From Persicaria tinctoria (taxonomy: Eukaryota > Streptophyta > Magnoliopsida > Caryophyllales > Polygonaceae), in the NCBI GenBank assembly GCA_037127255.1, contig JBANSL010000017.1, positions 68,312,857 to 68,376,856 on the forward strand: a DNA stretch of 64,000 bases. The letters run 5' to 3'. The notes under the pieces are model-generated. The model searched no databases. It had not been told where the DNA came from and worked only from the letters and a program-made list of their open reading frames with translations. Each line of letters starts with the position of its first letter. Position 1 is the stretch's first letter. This document shows positions 55,998-64,000 of the stretch, piece after piece. The translations under genes and the position numbers were made by a program.

Positions 55998-56039
55998 TTT
56001 TACCCTATTGAATTACATGTTTTCTTTCCGATGTGGGAT
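55998..56039 (-). promoter_or_regulatory. USE and TATA-like box of U3 copy C
   Basis: USE ATCCCACATCGG at 56028-56039 and GGTAAAA at 55998-56004, with the same 23-bp spacings. The TATA-like box is the poorest of the three. Confidence 0.82.
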
Positions 56040-56663
56040 AGCTCTCCTTTTGAAATGACCAAACTAACCCTGTTGAAGAAGAAAATGTGAGCAGTTGTGG
56101 ACACTCAATCCCCAATAAGGAATACACCGTTGCTGTATAAAATTGCCATCATACTTACTTCCTAATGACTCCTCTTAACAAATTTATTTATCCATAACAA
56201 AGTATAATAAGAAAATCAAACTCAACCGATCAAACAATGCATAGAGGGTGCTAAAAACTAATCTTCTTAATATAACAATTCAAACAAGTACCAAACAGAT
56301 TGTTCAGATGGTAGCAATTCCACAGTACAGATCAAAATAGCTCCGTTATGTCTATGGCTATTGAAACTGTGAATGTTTGTTTTCTTGCTTATAGTTGTTT
56401 AAGTACTTTCATGTATTACTGTCAAGGTGTTTGATGCTTTGCTAATATGTATTATATGCCTCCTCATTTCTAGCTTGGTGGGCATGTATTTGTGGCTTGA
56501 TGATTCATGAATGTCCCTTGCAAGATGTAAGGTATACAATCTTTTCCCTTCTCTTTCTGATGATTTCAATGAAGTTCATTGGTGTTATTTAATAGATACT
56601 GGCTTTAGAATATTTGTGTTTAAATCTAATGTTGTCTGCTTTTCAGGTTGTGTTATCAAATAT
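56040..56663. other. Intergenic region right of the U3 cluster
   Basis: No gene is recognised. Some T-rich, intron-like stretches near 56340-56640 could belong to an unrecognised transcript. Confidence 0.4.
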
Positions 56664-56681
56664 GAAGGAAGGCAATAACTT

Positions 56682-57303
56682 TTTTTTTTTTGATGCAAGA
56701 TAAGGATTAGGACGGGTCGGGGGTGACCGGAGCCCTTCCTAGAGCGTCCTTGCGGACGAGAACAAGCAGTTCTGGATCATCTTCCCAAGCTCCGTCCGCA
56801 GGGGATGCATGGGCACTACGAGCAAGGTAGTCAGCCACCACATTGGATTCCCTGAAAATATGACGAACAACAATATAAGAGAAGGATGAAATGTCGGACA
56901 AAATATCAGCTTGTAGCGTCTCTGTTGTCCACGGGCATTTCCAATCCCCCAATAGAGTTTTTATTACTACTAAGTTATCTCCTTCGATCAGAAGGTTACG
57001 TATGTGTAGTTCCTTTGCTTGTAGCAGACCCATGCGAAGAGCGAGAGTTTCCGCATAAATAACTGATGTATTAGGGCACGGAGACCTCCCTGCATAAATG
57101 ACCTCTCCCTGCGAGTTCCGAATAACAAAACCGTAGGAGGATTTGCCACTCGCGAGAACCGAGCCATCGAAATTTAGCTTGTAGCTATCCGTTGGTGGCT
57201 TATCCCATTTACCCGAGCGAACCTTCGTAGCCGAAGATCTGCCAGCAGGGCCATTGGTGTGGGCACTCTGGTTTGATAGTGAGTGACTAGTAAACGCGAC
57301 GTA
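56682..57303 (-). mobile_element. 5'-truncated LINE with exact target duplication
   Basis: The 18-bp duplication GAAGGAAGGCAATAACTT lies at 56664-56681 and 57304-57321. The element reads leftward and ends in a poly(A) tail (T run on plus, about 56682-56691). It holds only the RNase H end of ORF2. Confidence 0.92.
56707..57303 (-). pseudogene. LINE ORF2 RNase H remnant
   Basis: The open frame contains KLNFDGSV, AETLALRMGLLQAKEL, IEGDNLVVIKTLL and ESNVVADYLARSAH, the RNase H acidic residues in order. It ends VRKDALGRAPVTPDPS. The C-terminus resembles the other LINEs of the window (RKDALG) but the rest is a different subfamily. Endonuclease and reverse transcriptase are missing. The frame continues a few codons into flanking sequence at its left-out 5' edge. 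Confidence 0.88.
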
Positions 57304-57534
57304 GAAGGAAGGCAATAACTTGACTTATTATCGAATGTGTTATTCAACTGGTGTTTTGTTTTTTAAGTTTTTTTCGTTCGACTCGAATAATAGCCACTAT
57401 TTGGAGTTGATTACAGCAACTTGAAGTAGCAGTTGCAAAACTTAGCCAAGTTGTTTATAAGACACGGTCCAATTCTCATACCCCTGAGGCCCAATTGCAA
57501 ATATACGAGCTATGCCTATATGTGCAGAGCACAT

Positions 57535-57651
57535 ATAGCCCAATTGCAAGGATAAAGATTTGTCCATTTGACAATAGCCCAATTGCAAGGATAAAGATTT
57601 GTCCATTTGACAATAGCCCAATTGCAAGGATAAAGATTTGTCCATTTGACA
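57535..57651 (+). repeat. 39-bp tandem repeat, three copies
   Basis: The unit starts ATAGCCCAATTGCAAGGATA and repeats exactly at 57535, 57574 and 57613. Confidence 0.95.
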
Positions 57652-57882
57652 ATAGGGATTAACTTTTCAAATGTTACGGTTTTGATATTATATAGTCTTA
57701 AATGAAATAAATAAATATAAGATTTTAGTTTATTAACTTTTGGAATTATAGTTTTTAATCGCTACTTACCCAAGCTTTTTGGAGTTTTTGATTTTTCATT
57801 CACAAGTTTTCATCAACTGCCTTAACATCTAGGTTTCTCAAACATCATGCTAGCTTATTAACTTATATTTAACACGAATAAT
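57652..57882. other. AT-rich spacer
   Basis: No gene is recognised. Confidence 0.45.
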
Positions 57883-58018
57883 CCATCAGTTTCAACTACC
57901 TCGTCAGCTACCTTTGAATTAAATTAAAATAATACTTATAAAATAAACATCCATCAGTTTTAACTACCTCATCAGCTACCTTTGAATTAAATTAAAATAA
58001 TACTTATAAAATAAACAT
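57883..58018 (+). repeat. 68-bp tandem repeat, two copies
   Basis: The unit starts CCATCAGTTT at 57883 and again at 57951, with two or three mismatches. Confidence 0.92.
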
Positions 58019-58118
58019 ATGAGGTTGAGAATAATAGATTTTGTAATGACTTAACACATGAGGTTGAGAATAATAGATTTTGGAATGACTTAACACATGA
58101 GGTTGAGAATAATACTTG
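58019..58118 (+). repeat. 39-bp tandem repeat, about 2.5 copies
   Basis: The unit starts ATGAGGTTGAGAATAATA at 58019, 58058 and 58097. It abuts the preceding 68-bp array. Confidence 0.92.
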
Positions 58119-58910
58119 TAATTTTTATTTTATTATATCAAATATCTTTGCATTAATTGTGCTAAAAAATCATAGATTTTGTAACGATTTAAAATAGAGA
58201 TTGAGAATCAATATAAAATATTTTAATGATAAAGCTTTATTGTTCAATAAATAATTAATAATGAAATCTTATCATTAGATATAATGAATTAAAATAATCA
58301 ATCTGATGACTAAAGATAAAATAATTCAAGGTACAATATTTATAAAATAACTCGTGGTAAATAACAAATTTTATAACCACTTAAGATATAAGAATAACAC
58401 ATAGGATGGCATGTGGATAAAATAGATGAGTTCATTATCTAATGTGACTTAAATATATTGGATCATCATTAGTTGACATGTCAAAAACCTCAAGTCAGAT
58501 TGCATTTGAAAACGGTACATAGGTGAATTACACCGAAGGAGACTTAAGTCTTTGTTTTAGTATATTAATATGTAAATGTTGATTCGAATATATCTGTTGG
58601 GTTTAATTATAGCATGATTGATGAAGAGTTTATTCGTAAATGACATGAGAAATTTCAACCTGGTGGATTGATGTCATGACTTCCTAGGTAGAGATTGGTC
58701 CATCCAATTTCATCATGTTTATCGTGAGAAGTGAATTTATCCAATTTCATGTTTTATCAGAGCCCCGTAGATGCTCCTCTTTGGTTTTAATTACTTGATG
58801 ACGCTCGGGGTGTGTCAAAACTCCGATTTGTTCAGTATAATGTTACTTCATTTCTTATTAAACCCTCTATTGCTACAGGACGAGAGCTCATCTCCCTATT
58901 TTTTCACACC
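58119..58910. other. AT-rich intergenic sequence
   Basis: No gene or element is recognised. Confidence 0.45.
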
Positions 58911-58919
58911 CAAAAATAT

Positions 58920-59103
58920 CGGTGCGGATCTGCTGTCCCGGATCCTTCACTGTCCCGCTGTCCCTCCTCACAAAAACACCCCCTTTATTATTTTATTTTT
59001 TTTCTTTCAAATTTCAATCAATTTTTTTTTTTTTTTTTTAAAACCGGGGGGAGAGGAGGGGACAGCAGGGGACTGTCCCCTTTGGCACAGACGATCCCGT
59101 CCG
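58920..59103. mobile_element. Short Mutator-like MITE
   Basis: Ends CGGTGCGGATC and the inverse GATCCCGTCCG match at 9 of 11 positions. Inner blocks CTGTCCCGCTGTCCCTCCTC and its inverse continue the arms. An exact 9-bp duplication CAAAAATAT lies at 58911-58919 and 59104-59112. Confidence 0.75.
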
Positions 59104-59159
59104 CAAAAATATGACATGAGAAGTTGAAGTTGTCTGTGACCAAAGTAAAACAACATATA

Positions 59160-59466
59160 TTAATAGCCCCTTATATTAATTTGTCTCTATATATATATAT
59201 TTTTATTAGATTAATTTGTCTCTATTGTCATGAAGAGCTTTGGCCAAAAGTGGAAGTGGGACCGCACACTCACAAATGTAGAATTGTTTTGAAGAAAAAT
59301 TGATCCACTTGTAGGAGTGTCTCTTGTCACCACCACCAATCCACCATTGTTTGTTTCATAGTGCAGAGGTCTTACCATTTCACCACCCCACCATACGGTT
59401 TGTTTGTGTAGTGTGATAGTGTCCACAACTTAACCCAACTCCACATGCCCAATTCAAAGTTTGCTT
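59160..59466 (+). repeat. Left copy of a 0.3-kb dispersed direct repeat
   Basis: It starts TTAATAGCCCCTTATATT and matches 63719-64000 closely apart from small indels. It includes TGAAGAGCTTTGGCCAAAAG. Identity unknown. Confidence 0.85.
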
Positions 59467-59680
59467 TGTTAGTTGTTAGGTCAAATGAACACCTTTCATT
59501 TTAGCTACTCATTTCGCTGGACATTTGTACACACAGGAAAGGAAGGGGTTGCTGTGAGGACGATCACTCAATGCAAGGATGAGGCTGAATAACGACAATA
59601 AAATATGTATTCATTTATATACATGTTTTTTTTTTGGGTTCTCGTGGTAAGAGAGAGAATTGTTTCCTTGTGTATGTCAC
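59467..59680. other. Spacer
   Basis: No gene or repeat is recognised. Confidence 0.45.
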
Positions 59681-59740
59681 AAAGAGATCAATAAGAATTC
59701 AAAAAAAAAAAAAAAAAAAAAAAGAGATCAATAAGAATTC
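59681..59740 (+). repeat. Poly(A) tract between exact 20-bp direct repeats
   Basis: AAAGAGATCAATAAGAATTC occurs at 59681-59700 and 59721-59740 with only A residues (59701-59720) between. This is the form expected of a target-primed insertion that copied only a poly(A) tail. Confidence 0.85.
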
Positions 59741-59760
59741 AAATTAATGTCTTATGGCTT

Positions 59761-59914
59761 TGTTGAGAATATATATGTAGTGGGACAATATCCCACTTGG
59801 AAAAAAATAGTGAATTCAAGCATCGTATATAAGTGGGTGAGCTGCTCCTCCCAATACCAATTGGTTTGATTTTAGGATGGAATTCCACTCGGATTGATCC
59901 ACCGTTATTTAACA
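59761..59914 (+). mobile_element. Solo LTR, plus orientation
   Basis: It begins TGTTGAGA and ends TTTAACA. Flanks GGCTT (59756-59760) and GTCTT (59915-59919) form a near-perfect 5-bp duplication. It shares ACTCCTCCCA-like, ACCAATTGGTTT and AGGATGGAA blocks with the minus-strand copy at 60058-60260. TATCCCACTTGG is followed 25 bp later by TATATAA. Confidence 0.72.
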
Positions 59915-59919
59915 GTCTT

Positions 59920-60052
59920 GTTGAATAATTTAGGGTCTCTTTGGCAAAAACTTATTATAGTTTTTTAAAGAGTAGTGGTAAAAAAATTACGATTTTCAAA
60001 AAAATAGTTTACTATGTAATTTGTCATATGCTAAATAAGAATTTACTCTTTT
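59920..60052. other. Spacer between two solo LTRs
   Basis: AT-rich; TTTGGCAAAAACTTATT near 59940 resembles a MITE edge, but no element is resolved. Confidence 0.4.
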
Positions 60053-60057
60053 AATCT

Positions 60058-60260
60058 TGTTAAATTACGGTGGGTAATATACGACGTGGGAGGGGGGGCA
60101 CGCATGCCCAAACGCATCACGCGCACCAACCAAGCCGAGCGTACAAGCTGGGTGGGGTTCTATCCTAAAACCAATTGGTAATGAGAGGAGTAGCCCTTCA
60201 ACCTCATATGTTGTTCAAATATTCTCTATATAACCGATGTGGGACAACCACATTCCAACA
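60058..60260 (-). mobile_element. Solo LTR, minus orientation
   Basis: On the minus strand it begins TGTTGGAATGTGG and ends AATTTAACA. The exact 5-bp duplication AATCT lies at 60053-60057 and 60261-60265. It contains GTCCCACATCGG followed at once by TTATATAG. It belongs to the same family as 59761-59914. Confidence 0.85.
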
Positions 60261-60265
60261 AATCT

Positions 60266-61132
60266 ATCGACAAAAACTAAAATTTCATTAAAATTTTTAT
60301 CTAGATTTTAATCATAAGTTAATTAGATTATAATGTTAAGCTAGATTAATATTTGGTGCACCAAATAGGCCCTAACTGCCGCGTCACTAAAAAAAACAAA
60401 TGACGCTTCATTAAAAGTCCAAAAATCCTAAAAATTAGACACAAATGCATTTTAAAACAAAAAAAAAACACGTGTATTTTTTGGTTTAAATTCGGATGTT
60501 TTTTTTTTTATGATAAAGAACCCACCTTCAGTGATAAACTCCGAGCACGTAACCAAGTCCACAAGAACCACGTCCTGGGTAAATTCAAACGCATTTGCAC
60601 GCACGAAAAAGCTAGGAGCTCAAACAAACATATGTGCATAAAAATGTGTTCATTAAAGTTTTTTATTAACAACAATACCTCAGATGTGCATCATATTACT
60701 CATATATGAGAATTTGATTTACACAATTTACAAATATTTTATTTAAATTGACATTATAAATTTGTTAAACAAACACTATCTCTAAATATTTACGGACACT
60801 AAAAATCCAAACACAACAAATCAAATTCTTTCAATTAAAAAGTACTCCATCCGTTTTAAAATACATAGGTTTTTAGATAGTAGTTGCATTTTAATATTAA
60901 TTTGTATCGATTTATGTATTGTTGAATTTTAAAAAATATTTTGATTGATTAAAATATTTACTGAGTGTTAAAAAATAATAAAATTTATAAAAAAATTAGT
61001 GGAATGATAATGTTTTTTTAAAAATGAAGTGTTTTATTAAAATATATATAAATTGCGAAGTATTTTTATTAAAACTTGTATAAATTGCTAAAATGCATCA
61101 TGCATGTGAGTTGGAACTAAAGTAGTAATGAC
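60266..61132. other. AT-rich region with a degenerate MITE edge
   Basis: ACTCCATCCGTTTTAAAA near 60844 resembles a Stowaway-like end; its partner is not clear. No gene is recognised. Confidence 0.4.
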
Positions 61133-61142
61133 TAAAAAAAAC

Positions 61143-62144
61143 GAATTTTTTTTCAAAATAGCCAAAAAACAAAAAAAAATTTGCAAACTAGCCAAAATCC
61201 GAAACTATTTTGGAATTTAGCCAAAGTAGGGTAAAGTCGCTGTTTGAAACAGCGACTTTACCTCAACTTTAAAAAAAAAAAAATAAAACACTAAAGTCGC
61301 TGTTTGAAACAGCGACTTTGTATTTTTTTTTAAATTTTCGGGTAAAATTTGTAATTAAGAAGAGAAAGTGGAAAAAAAATATATATATGGGTAGAGTCGT
61401 TGTTTTATACTCCCTCCGTTCAACAAAACTTGTCGTTTACTATTCACGCACGCTTTTTTAAAATGATAAAAACTATATAAATTATTCATTTTTTTTAAAA
61501 ATTTTTTTAACAAGTTTGTACTTATTAATAATAACTACGAAATTGTTAAAAAAATTATTTAAAAAGTCGATATTTTATATAGTATTTAGCTCCTAAAAAA
61601 GCGTGCATGAATAGTAAAACGTCAAGTTTTTGTTGAACGGAGGGAGTATATAAAAAAACAGCGACTCTACCAAATTATATATATATAAAAAAAAAAAAAG
61701 CGGAGAGAGGGTGTGGGAAAGTAAGCGGGGAGAGAGAGAAATAGGAGAGAGAGAGGCTAGAAGAGGGGCTACGGTGGGGAGCCAGGGAGGGGACAATGAT
61801 GGGAGGAGAGAGGAGATGAGAGAGAGAGGCTAGAAGGGGCTACGGGAGGGAGAGGACAATGATGGGGAGACAATAGGAAATGAGTACAATTTTTTTTTTA
61901 ATAAAGGGAAACTCCACTTTCTTTTCTTAATTACAAATTTTACCCAAAAATAAAAAAAAAAATATAAAGTCGCTGTTTCAAACAGCGACTTTAGTATTTT
62001 ATTGTTTTTTTTTTAAAGTTGAGGTAAAGTCGCTGTTTCAAACATCGACTTTACCCTATTTTGGTTAAATCCCAAAATAGTTTCGGATTTTGACTAGTTT
62101 GCAAATTTTTTTTTGTTTTTTTGGCTATTTTGAAAAAAAAATTC
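61143..62144. mobile_element. Mutator-like foldback element with nested palindromes
   Basis: The left arm starts GAATTTTTTTTCAAAATAG and the right arm ends with its inverse. Arms run well over 150 bp and include the blocks CGAAACTATTTTGG and GTCGCTGTTTGAAACAG. That second block is itself palindromic and occurs four times (near 61228, 61294, 61971, 62030). TAAAAAAAAC (61133-61142) and TAAAAAAACC (62145-62154) are a likely 9-10 bp duplication. A Stowaway MITE sits in its centre. Confidence 0.8.
61410..61646. mobile_element. Stowaway-like MITE inside the foldback element
   Basis: CTCCCTCCGTTCAACAAAA and the inverse ending GTTGAACGGAGGGAG are its ends; TA flanks it at 61408-61409 and 61647-61648. 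Length is 237 bp. Confidence 0.88.
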
Positions 62145-62154
62145 TAAAAAAACC

Positions 62155-62465
62155 TCATAGCTAGTGGACTTGCATCACTAATTCTTAGACCGGATATTGT
62201 CCCATCCCTAATTCATAGACCGGATCTTCAATTAAAGACGTCCTTTTTATTGCTTATCTAGCTCGTTATCAATCTACATCACTTCATCTTTGTTAATCCA
62301 AAAACTTTATGTTATTTCAAAACATAGACAAATATACAAATACGTCACTAGTGCAATATAGTAGACTTTCTAAGGTAGTAAAATAAAGAGAAAATTTGTG
62401 CAATAGGCAATATTTTCGGCCTAATTAGTGGAATGTCTAAGATTTGGGATAAATTGGGAATTTGT
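62155..62465. other. Spacer
   Basis: A short duplicated phrase (AATTCTTAGACCGGAT / AATTCATAGACCGGAT) lies at about 62180 and 62210. No gene is recognised. Confidence 0.45.
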
Positions 62466-62630
62466 CCATCCCTCCCCAATCCCCCCAGATATACTATCCC
62501 CAGATATACTATCAGTTGACAGAGAGAAGGAGATTGCCCCCAAATTCCCGATCTCCATCCCTCCCCAATCCCCCCAGATATACTATCAGTTGACAGAGAG
62601 AAGGAGATTGCCCCCAAATTCCCGATCTCC
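62466..62630 (+). repeat. Tandem duplication of about 75-88 bp
   Basis: CCATCCCTCCCCAATCCCCC starts each copy (62466 and 62555). The first copy carries an extra 15-bp internal repeat. Confidence 0.88.
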
Positions 62631-62990
62631 TTCCCTCCAGATCTCCGCCGGAGCGAGCAAGTGAGGTCGGAGCCGGTGGAGATTTGTGTTAGGGCTCCGA
62701 TTAAAGGAATTGATTTGCACAAGAGGCTTCATATCTAATTCAATCGGAACCGGAATTCGACTTCAGATCGGGATGAAGGAGAAGCTGCGGCGGCAGCGGA
62801 GGCGTGGCGGCGACAATCAACAAGGTGGAGAGGAAGATGGACGGATCCAGATCGCAATCAATGCCCTTCTCGAGCGTGGTCGAGCGGCTGGAGCGAGTGC
62901 GTAATCGTTGGATCCGAGGGTAGAAGAAGACTTTTTGTTAAATTACAAAAATTACCCCATAAATATGGGAATTAAAAAAACTATCTATAT
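62631..62990 (+). other. GC-richer block, possible captured gene fragment
   Basis: From about 62640 to 62910 the sequence is GC-rich and includes a purine-rich, Arg/Gly-coding stretch (KEKLRRQRRRGGDNQQGG). No family is recognised. It could be a 5' UTR/first exon or a fragment carried by a transposon. Confidence 0.3.
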
Positions 62991-62994
62991 TTTA

Positions 62995-63430
62995 TTATGT
63001 GATTCACATCTACTATATTTTTATTTTTACATTTGCACAACATAAAGTTATATTTGCATAATAAATTGTTATATGTGCACACCGTAAAGTTATTTTTGCA
63101 CAACGAAAAGTGCTGAAACAAAAAAAGCGGGAAAAAATATATATTACATTTGCACAACAAAATGTTATATTTGCACAACATACGATTATATTTGCACAAG
63201 CACAACGTACGGTTATATTTGCACGCCAAAATATATTGACACGGAAAAAAAAAGCAGAAAAAAAATATTACATTTGCACAATAAAATGTTATATTTGCAC
63301 AAGATACGATTATATTTGTACAAGCACAACGTACGGTTATATTTGCACGCCAAAATGTATTGACACGGGAAAAAAAACTACTTTTGTCATATTTGCACAA
63401 CATACAGTTATATTTGCACGACAAAATGTG
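62995..63430. repeat. TTGCACAA-rich irregular tandem array
   Basis: Units of about 25-30 bp with the core ATATTTGCACAACA repeat many times. A larger unit of about 120 bp, ending CCAAAATATATTGACACGG or a close variant, occurs twice (about 63140-63245 and 63265-63370). Confidence 0.85.
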
Positions 63431-63537
63431 TAAAAAAAAAAATTAGACTTGGGAAGGGGATGGACATTTCACCATTTTGTCATAAAGTGTGAACAAATCA
63501 CCAATTAAGACAACTTTTTTGGACATTTTGTCATAAA

Positions 63538-63738
63538 GTGGGTTCGAGGGCGCTGAAGAATATCATGATAAAACAGGACATCGACTTCAACTCTTTGAAA
63601 AACGTAATCAGTCTGAAGGGTGGCGATGGTGCCTCATATGCAGAGTGTGCGTTGTGGTACGTGCCGAAGTCGAAAGAAGGGGATCCGCCAATCATTATTG
63701 ATGATGATGACGACCTGTTTAATAGCCCCTTATATTAA
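63538..63738 (+). other. Short open frame, possible exon or transposon fragment
   Basis: A 66-codon frame reads SLKNVISLKGGDGASYAECA then WYVPKSKEGDPPIIIDDDDD. Its composition looks protein-like and the frame is more GC-rich than the surroundings. A weak resemblance to the PB1-like N-terminal segment of some plant MULE-related proteins is a guess only. Its last codons run into the direct repeat that begins at 63719. Confidence 0.3.
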
Positions 63739-64000
63739 TTTGTCTCTATTTTTTTTTTTTGATTAGATTAATTTGTCTCTATTGTCATGAAGAGCTTTGG
63801 CCAAAAGTGGAAGTGGGACCGCACACCCACAAATGTAGAATTGTTTTGAAGAAAAATGGTTCCACTTGTATGAGTGTCTCTTGTCACCACCATTGTTTGT
63901 TTCATAGTGCAGAGGTCTTACCATTTCACCACACCATACGTTTTGTTTGTGTAGTGTCCACAACTCAACTCCACATGCCCAATCTAATTTTAAAGTTTGC
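63719..64000 (+). repeat. Right copy of the 0.3-kb direct repeat, cut by the window end
   Basis: It matches 59160-59466 with small indels and may continue beyond the window. Confidence 0.85.

Noticed and set aside
62981..63433. Overlapping open frames on both strands with repeated CANI / FAQ segments
   Set aside because: They are translations of the TTGCAC tandem array; composition and periodicity follow the repeat.

Overview
The window is nuclear DNA of a flowering plant, most likely a dicot. Its host genes have many introns, its non-LTR and Copia retrotransposons are plant types, and its U3 genes have the dicot-type promoter (upstream sequence element USE plus TATA). The species cannot be told from the sequence.

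Host genes: (1) eIF3m, a translation initiation factor 3 subunit, 317-3176 on the minus strand in 10 exons (411 codons). (2) A small single-C2-domain protein of the CAR type, 21339-22225 on the plus strand in 3 exons (165 codons). (3) A valyl-tRNA synthetase of the organelle-targeted type, 41155-53429 on the plus strand in 27 exons (967 codons), with a predicted transit peptide and one GC-AG intron. (4) A cluster of three apparently complete U3 snoRNA genes plus one truncated copy, 53867-55974 on the minus strand. Each complete copy has a USE and a TATA-like box, and the spacing is 23 bp in all three. These genes act in translation initiation, organellar tRNA charging, rRNA processing and membrane signalling; nothing suggests an operon-like link.

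Most of the rest is mobile DNA. 3.8-9.5 kb holds an RTE-type 3' end, a minimal TRIM retrotransposon, two hAT-like elements, a foldback element and a truncated LINE. 9.7-18.4 kb is a Tourist-like element split by a nearly 8 kb LINE (LINE-A, exact 17-bp target duplication). 24.2-39.7 kb is a three-level nest: Copia-1 (minus) contains LINE-B (plus), which contains the internally deleted Copia-2 (plus). 39.8-40.6 kb is an 819-bp hairpin element just upstream of the synthetase gene. 56-64 kb holds a truncated LINE, tandem repeats, MULE-like and Stowaway-like MITEs, two solo LTRs and a direct duplication that runs off the window end.

Three observations deserve most attention. First, in both long LINEs ORF2 starts inside the stop codon of the preceding frame (ATGA), and a stop-free frame leads up to it. 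In LINE-A that frame is open for 1149 codons; in LINE-B a 290-codon linker overlaps both ORF1 and ORF2. Second, the USE-TATA arrangement that drives the U3 genes also appears, with nearly the same spacing, in the LTRs of the TRIM and of one solo LTR. Third, a pure A tract flanked by an exact 20-bp duplication looks like a retroposition event that inserted only its tail. No CRISPR array, prokaryotic operon or virus was seen.
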